Assembly (NCBI RefSeq): GCF_003369925.1
Contig: NZ_LARY01000002.1
Span: forward strand, 930,001 to 994,000
DNA from: Listeria kieliensis
GTDB lineage: Bacteria; Bacillota; Bacilli; Lactobacillales; Listeriaceae
Reading direction: 5' to 3'
Length of the DNA: 64,000 nt
A program made the translations under genes and the position numbers. Below the pieces are notes generated by a model. The model saw only the letters and a program-made list of their open reading frames with translations, was not told the origin of the DNA and searched no databases. Positions 60,687 to 64,000 of this stretch are shown here, piece by piece. How positions within the stretch are numbered: the stretch's first letter is position 1; every line of letters starts with the position of its first letter.

Positions 60687-62069
60687 ATGGAACAGAAACA
60701 AGAATTATCACGTGGTTTAAAAAACCGGCACGTTCAGCTGATTGCAATTGGGGGAGCAATTGGTACAGGATTATTCCTTGGTTCAGGTAAATCCATTCAT
60801 TTAGCTGGTCCATCTATTTTACTTGCTTATATGATTACGGGAGCGATTTGTTTCTTAATCATGCGGGCACTGGGTGAAATTTTGCTCTCAAACTTAAATT
60901 ACCATTCATTTGTAGACTTTGTGCAAGACTATTTTGGAAACGCGGCAGCATTTGTAACTGGCTGGACTTATTGGTTCTGTTGGATTTCAATTGCGATGGC
61001 CGATTTGACAGCAGTAGGGCTTTACACACAATTTTGGTTCCCAAATGTCGCACAATGGGTACCAGGGCTAATTGCTCTAGTTCTCTTGCTTGTAATGAAC
61101 CTTGCAACTGTAAAATTATTTGGTGAAATGGAATTCTGGTTTGCGCTCATCAAAATCATTGCGATTTTAGCGCTTATCGTAATTGGGATATTCATGATTA
61201 TCAAAGGCTTCTCAACAGATGCGGGAGCATCAACGTTCACTAATTTATGGAGTCACGGGGGTTGGTTCCCGAACGGGGCTAATGGTTTTATTTTATCCTT
61301 CCAAATGGTTGTCTTCGCCTTTGTGGGTATTGAACTAGTTGGCTTAACGGCGGGCGAAACTGAAGATCCAGAGCACGTTATTCCAAGAGCGATCAACAAC
61401 ATCCCCATTCGGATTTTGATTTTCTACATTGGGGCACTACTTGTCATCATGAGTATTTACCCATGGAATTCGATTGATCCGGCCAAAAGCCCATTCGTAC
61501 AAGTATTCTCGGCAGTAGGAATCGTAGCAGCAGCGGGAATTGTCAACTTTGTAGTTTTAACATCGGCAGCATCGGCTTGTAACAGTGCGGTGTTTAGTAC
61601 CAGCCGAATGATTTACTCGCTCGCGAAAGAGAAAAACGCGCCAAAAAGAATGACAAAACTAACCTCACACAAAGTACCATCTAACGCATTGTTTTTCTCG
61701 TCAACAGTTATTTTAATCGCAGTAATTTTAAACTACATCATGCCAGAAGGCGTATTTACACTTGTAACGAGTGTATCGACCGTATGTTTCATCTTTATTT
61801 GGGGTATTACTGTGCTAGCTCATTTAAAATATCGGAAAACACGTCCTGAACTTGCGAAGAAAAGCAAATTCAAAATGCCACTTTATCCGTTTTCGAATTA
61901 TGCGGTTTTAGTGTTCTTGGCATTCGTGCTTGTTGTACTAGCGTTTGCTGAAGATACACGTGTAGCACTATTCATTACGCCGCTATGGTTTGTTGGCGTG
62001 TTGATTGCTTATTACATTCGCAAATCACGGATTGAGCATAAAAACGAACGCGAAGGACTAAGCGAATAA
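60687..62069 (+). CDS. Amino acid permease (APC family, D-serine/D-alanine/glycine type)
   Basis: 460 residues from ATG at 60687. The opening LSRGLKNRHVQLIAIGGAIGTGLFLGSGK, IMRALGEILLSNLNYHSFVDF near 59 and FVGIELVGLTAGETEDPEHVIPRAIN near 212 are typical of the CycA/AapA branch. Twelve hydrophobic segments. It imports small neutral or D-amino acids with protons; exact substrate not readable. GAGGGGG lies 9 bases before the start. Confidence 0.9.
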   Translation: MEQKQELSRGLKNRHVQLIAIGGAIGTGLFLGSGKSIHLAGPSILLAYMITGAICFLIMRALGEILLSNLNYHSFVDFVQDYFGNAAAFVTGWTYWFCWISIAMADLTAVGLYTQFWFPNVAQWVPGLIALVLLLVMNLATVKLFGEMEFWFALIKIIAILALIVIGIFMIIKGFSTDAGASTFTNLWSHGGWFPNGANGFILSFQMVVFAFVGIELVGLTAGETEDPEHVIPRAINNIPIRILIFYIGALLVIMSIYPWNSIDPAKSPFVQVFSAVGIVAAAGIVNFVVLTSAASACNSAVFSTSRMIYSLAKEKNAPKRMTKLTSHKVPSNALFFSSTVILIAVILNYIMPEGVFTLVTSVSTVCFIFIWGITVLAHLKYRKTRPELAKKSKFKMPLYPFSNYAVLVFLAFVLVVLAFAEDTRVALFITPLWFVGVLIAYYIRKSRIEHKNEREGLSE

Positions 62070-62076
62070 AAAATGA

Positions 62077-62120
62077 AAAGCTTGGGCTGATGGGGGCAAG
62101 AAAGCAGAGGCTCAGGCTTT
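62077..62120 (+). terminator. Permease terminator
   Basis: AAAGCTTGGGCT pairs with GGCTCAGGCTTT (G-T pairs), then TTTCG. Confidence 0.75.
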
Positions 62121-62186
62121 TTCGATTAAAAATGCTTGCAAAAAATAAAGAAAGTGGTAGAATTATTCTGTTGGCAATTTTTTTAC

Positions 62187-62259
<73 letters not shown>

Positions 62260-62276
62260 TTGGGTGCCAAACCCAC

Positions 62277-62328
62277 GGAACAGGTAAACGTTGGTGCGAA
62301 AGCATTTGGAAAACGTTTAGGCTGTTCC
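62277..62328 (+). terminator. tRNA-Lys terminator
   Basis: GGAACAG pairs with CTGTTCC, with inner pairing of TAAACGTT and AACGTTTA, followed by TTTTTTT. Confidence 0.88.
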
Positions 62329-62416
62329 TTTTTTTATGAATAATTTCTGTCACTCTAAAGTCATAATCCAATAACAGACAAACTAGGTTGGCACTACACG
62401 AAAGGATGATATATTC

Positions 62417-62719
62417 ATGATGGAAAGTAAAGAAATTGTTCACGAGCTTTATAATGACATTTCTAAGAACAGTGAAACCGATATGGAAGAAGTTAAAGAA
62501 GTTTTATTAAAAGTTTATAACAAATTGGATAGAGTTAAAGATGATGCACCACTAATTAATCGACTCGCAAATTTTTTGTATTTTAAAGCTTTTACGGAAA
62601 AACTCAAATTTACTAGAAATCAAGAAGAATTAATAAACAAATTAGCTCAAATAGGAGGAAGAGCAGGTCTAAATGGAGCCTACCGTTCCGATTATTCGTC
62701 TAAGGGTCAGTTTGATTAA
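62417..62719 (+). CDS. Class IIa bacteriocin immunity protein, enterocin A-immunity type
   Basis: 100 residues. KEIVHELYNDIS at the start, PLINRLANFLYFKAFTEKL in the middle and GGRAGLNGAYRSDYSSKGQF at the end match the enterocin A immunity protein closely as I remember it. These four-helix cytoplasmic proteins protect cells by binding the mannose PTS when a pediocin-like bacteriocin attacks. No bacteriocin gene with a YGNGV motif is nearby, so it is an orphan defence gene. Own terminator follows at 62769. Confidence 0.88.
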   Translation: MMESKEIVHELYNDISKNSETDMEEVKEVLLKVYNKLDRVKDDAPLINRLANFLYFKAFTEKLKFTRNQEELINKLAQIGGRAGLNGAYRSDYSSKGQFD

Positions 62720-62768
62720 ATTGCAGAGGGTGAATTCCTCCTCATATAGAAATAAATATAAATGGTTG

Positions 62769-62790
62769 CCAACAAGATTGTGCTTGTTGG
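62769..62790 (+). terminator. Immunity gene terminator
   Basis: CCAACAAG-ATTGTG-CTTGTTGG followed by TTTTTTG. Confidence 0.9.
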
Positions 62791-62908
62791 TTTTTTGTTT
62801 AATTGAATTAAGCTTTTACATAACATCCATATTGTTTTAAGAGAAGATGTGATTTTTTAAACGGAGAAGTTCATATAAAATAGATATCTTCAAAAAGTCG
62901 GGAGTTAG

Positions 62909-63040
62909 TTGAAGAAAAAGTGGTGTTGGTTATTAGTAGCACTTGTTGTAATGGTAGGACTAATAGACGGGAAAATGTTTATGGACATCAAATGCCGGGC
63001 ACTGGATTTTCAAACGGTCGTTCGGGAAGTAAATCCATAA
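62909..63040 (+). CDS. Small hydrophobic peptide, 43 residues
   Basis: TTG start with GGGAG 4 bases upstream. It reads M-K-K-K-W-C-W-L-L-V-A-L-V-V-M-V-G-L, a positively charged start followed by one membrane or signal helix, then a polar tail with one Cys ending in REVNP. A terminator hairpin begins at the stop codon, which supports a real transcript. I recognise no family; it could be a secreted signal, a membrane peptide or a toxin-like peptide. Confidence 0.5.
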   Translation: MKKKWCWLLVALVVMVGLIDGKMFMDIKCRALDFQTVVREVNP

Positions 63041-63070
63041 AATCCCTCACTAAATCTTAGCGAGGGATTT
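63040..63070 (+). terminator. Terminator after the small peptide gene
   Basis: AAATCCCTC pairs with GAGGGATTT, with inner pairing of CTAA and TTAG. The downstream T-run is short. Confidence 0.7.
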
Positions 63071-63072
63071 AT

Positions 63073-63088
63073 TGTTTCACATGAAACA
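63073..63088. promoter_or_regulatory. parS: Near-parS site
   Basis: TGTTTCACATGAAACA differs from the site at 499 by one central base (A for G). One mismatch is tolerated in several known parS sites. It lies at the end of the immA-like gene. Confidence 0.55.
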
Positions 63089-63102
63089 TTTTGAGATTGA
63101 AA

Positions 63103-63555
63103 TTAATATTTTCGGTACACATCAATGGTGTTGCCAAAATTAATATAGTAACGACCATAGTTGTACATCATCCCGTATTTCTCCCGGTAAGCATCTACTG
63201 TGCTCCGCAAAAATTCCTCAGTTACCTCGAGTTGCTCTGCGACTTCATGATATTCCGTCAAGCCAAGGTAAAAGCAACGGATAATTTCATCAATCGGAAC
63301 TAGTTCCTCGAATGCACGCCGTCGCGCAAAAATTTCTTGTTTGCGGTTAGGTAAACTATTCTGATCCACGATATTCCCGTAAGTGTATCTCCAGTGCATC
63401 AACTCTTCTGTGAGAAGGCAACGCTTTTCAACTTGTGTCTTGCGGCTATCAATAAAAATGGTGCCGTCCAGAAAAAGCCCCGGAAGCTTATTCGGCATTT
63501 TTTCTTCCTTAATAGTTATAAAATCTTTGTAATCATTCACGAGTTTTTCATACAT
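63103..63555 (-). CDS. ImmA/IrrE-like metallopeptidase
   Basis: 150 residues. LLTEELMHWRYTYGNIVD near 47-64 takes the place of the HEIGH zinc motif: Glu-Glu-x-x-His, as in phage ImmA variants. C-terminal helices follow. In ICEBs1-type elements ImmA cleaves the ImmR repressor. It begins 6 bases after the repressor-like gene, so the pair forms an operon. Start ATG at 63555 with GGGGAG 9 bases upstream. Confidence 0.75.
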   Translation of the reverse strand: MYEKLVNDYKDFITIKEEKMPNKLPGLFLDGTIFIDSRKTQVEKRCLLTEELMHWRYTYGNIVDQNSLPNRKQEIFARRRAFEELVPIDEIIRCFYLGLTEYHEVAEQLEVTEEFLRSTVDAYREKYGMMYNYGRYYINFGNTIDVYRKY

Positions 63556-63561
63556 ATTCGC

Positions 63562-63900
63562 TCACTCCCCGCGGTGGAGCCTCTTTTTCATATCTATATA
63601 CGCCAAAATGTCGCGCATCTCTTCCTCCGTAACATCATCATCAAGGTGAGCGGCAATCGTTAGCACATGCTCGTTCTTGTCATTTGCACTCGCCCTTGGC
63701 GGAAAAAAGGCATCAATCGGTTGATTAAAAATGCCCGCAAGCTGATAAAGAACATCTTGGCTCACTTTGCGCTCGCCGTTTTCATAGCGACTAATCGTTT
63801 GGCGAGTTGTTTCAAGCTCGGTTGCTAAGGCTCCTTGGCTCATCCGACTATTTTCACGAAACTGGCGGATTTTATTTCCTACAAATTTGTTGAGCTCCAT
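63562..63900 (-). CDS. XRE-family repressor (ImmR-like)
   Basis: 112 residues from ATG at 63900 behind AAGGAG. Helix-turn-helix: KIRQFRENSRMSQGALATELETTRQTISRYENGERKVS near 10-47, then LYQLAGIFNQPIDAFF. The acidic C-terminal part may be the ImmA target. It points to a phage or conjugative element remnant; the rest would lie beyond the right edge or is lost. Confidence 0.85.
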   Translation of the reverse strand: MELNKFVGNKIRQFRENSRMSQGALATELETTRQTISRYENGERKVSQDVLYQLAGIFNQPIDAFFPPRASANDKNEHVLTIAAHLDDDVTEEEMRDILAYIDMKKRLHRGE

Positions 63901-63934
63901 ATCCGATCTTCTCCTTTTATAGAATAGCTTCAGT

Positions 63935-63998
63935 ATAACATGCTGTAACCTATTTGGAAACAATTTGGTATTTTTAGCACCAATTAATTTACATGTAA
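63935..63998 (-). promoter_or_regulatory. Promoter and possible operators of the immR-like gene
   Basis: On the minus strand TATACT (-10) lies about 40 bases before the start codon. TTACATGTAA (63989-63998) is a perfect palindrome, and GGTTACA occurs both there and next to the -10 (complement at 63945-63951), as expected for repressor sites. Confidence 0.5.
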
Positions 63999-64000
63999 CC

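Noticed and set aside
62720-63100. Class IIa bacteriocin structural gene next to the immunity gene
   Set aside because: No YGNGV motif or double-glycine leader in any frame I read; the only small gene has a KKKW hydrophobic start without these marks.

Overview
This is a low-GC Firmicutes chromosome segment spanning the replication origin, and its gene order and protein sequences point to Listeria in the broad sense. The core runs rpmH-rnpA-yidC-jag / oriC-dnaA-dnaN-yaaA-recF-gyrB-gyrA, a three-gene mevalonate operon, qoxABCD, dedA, rpsF-ssb-rpsR, agrBDCA, gdpP-rplI-dnaB, purA and a tRNA-Lys. DnaA, GyrA, AgrB and Ssb look Listeria-like from memory. Several neighbours differ from the L. monocytogenes layout I remember: a Fur-box TctA-like transporter after gyrA, a deo nucleoside operon after qox, a foreign-looking cluster at 28.7-35.8 kb, and an enterocin-type immunity gene after the tRNA. 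A non-monocytogenes species is likely; I do not name it.

Layout. 0-2 kb: the end of an RpiR-type regulator, a perfect parS site and a metallophosphoesterase. 1.8-4 kb (minus): jag, yidC, rnpA, rpmH. 4.1-6.1 kb: a bipartite oriC around dnaA, with a DnaA-trio-like unwinding region before dnaN. 6-13.4 kb: dnaN to gyrA. 13.4-18.1 kb: TctA-like transporter pair and the mevalonate pathway (mvaK1, mvaD, mvaK2). 18.2-22.4 kb: aa3-type quinol oxidase. 22.5-28.1 kb: deoC-deoB-deoR-pdp-nupC, a deoxynucleoside uptake and degradation operon.

28.7-35.8 kb (minus): a compact, visibly AT-rich seven-gene operon. It encodes a Nudix hydrolase, a second DeoB-like phosphomutase, an AlaRS-catalytic-domain-like protein, an NMNAT-like nucleotidyltransferase, two ATP-grasp ligases related to each other, and an MFS exporter. 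It reads as a biosynthesis-and-export cluster for a small amino-acid- and nucleotide- or ribose-containing molecule. I know no described system with this composition, and it is the best candidate in the window for something new.

36-41.7 kb: beta-glucoside use (GH1 enzyme, EIIBCA permease behind a RAT/terminator switch and a cre), a lipoprotein phosphatase and a NagB-like isomerase. 42-45.5 kb: dedA, ahpC-ahpF and a YpmS-like protein. 45.8-50.3 kb: ribosomal protein/ssb operon and the agr quorum-sensing locus, whose predicted signal core is CVGLS. 50.4-54.8 kb: gdpP, rplI, dnaB, universal stress protein. 54.9-58.8 kb: a two-component system beside an ABC transporter, with a tandem-repeat operator between them. 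58.9-62.3 kb: purA, a CcpA-site amino-acid permease and tRNA-Lys. 62.4-64 kb: orphan class IIa bacteriocin immunity gene, a 43-residue hydrophobic peptide gene, a near-parS site and an ImmA/ImmR-like pair, typical of an accessory insertion zone next to a tRNA.
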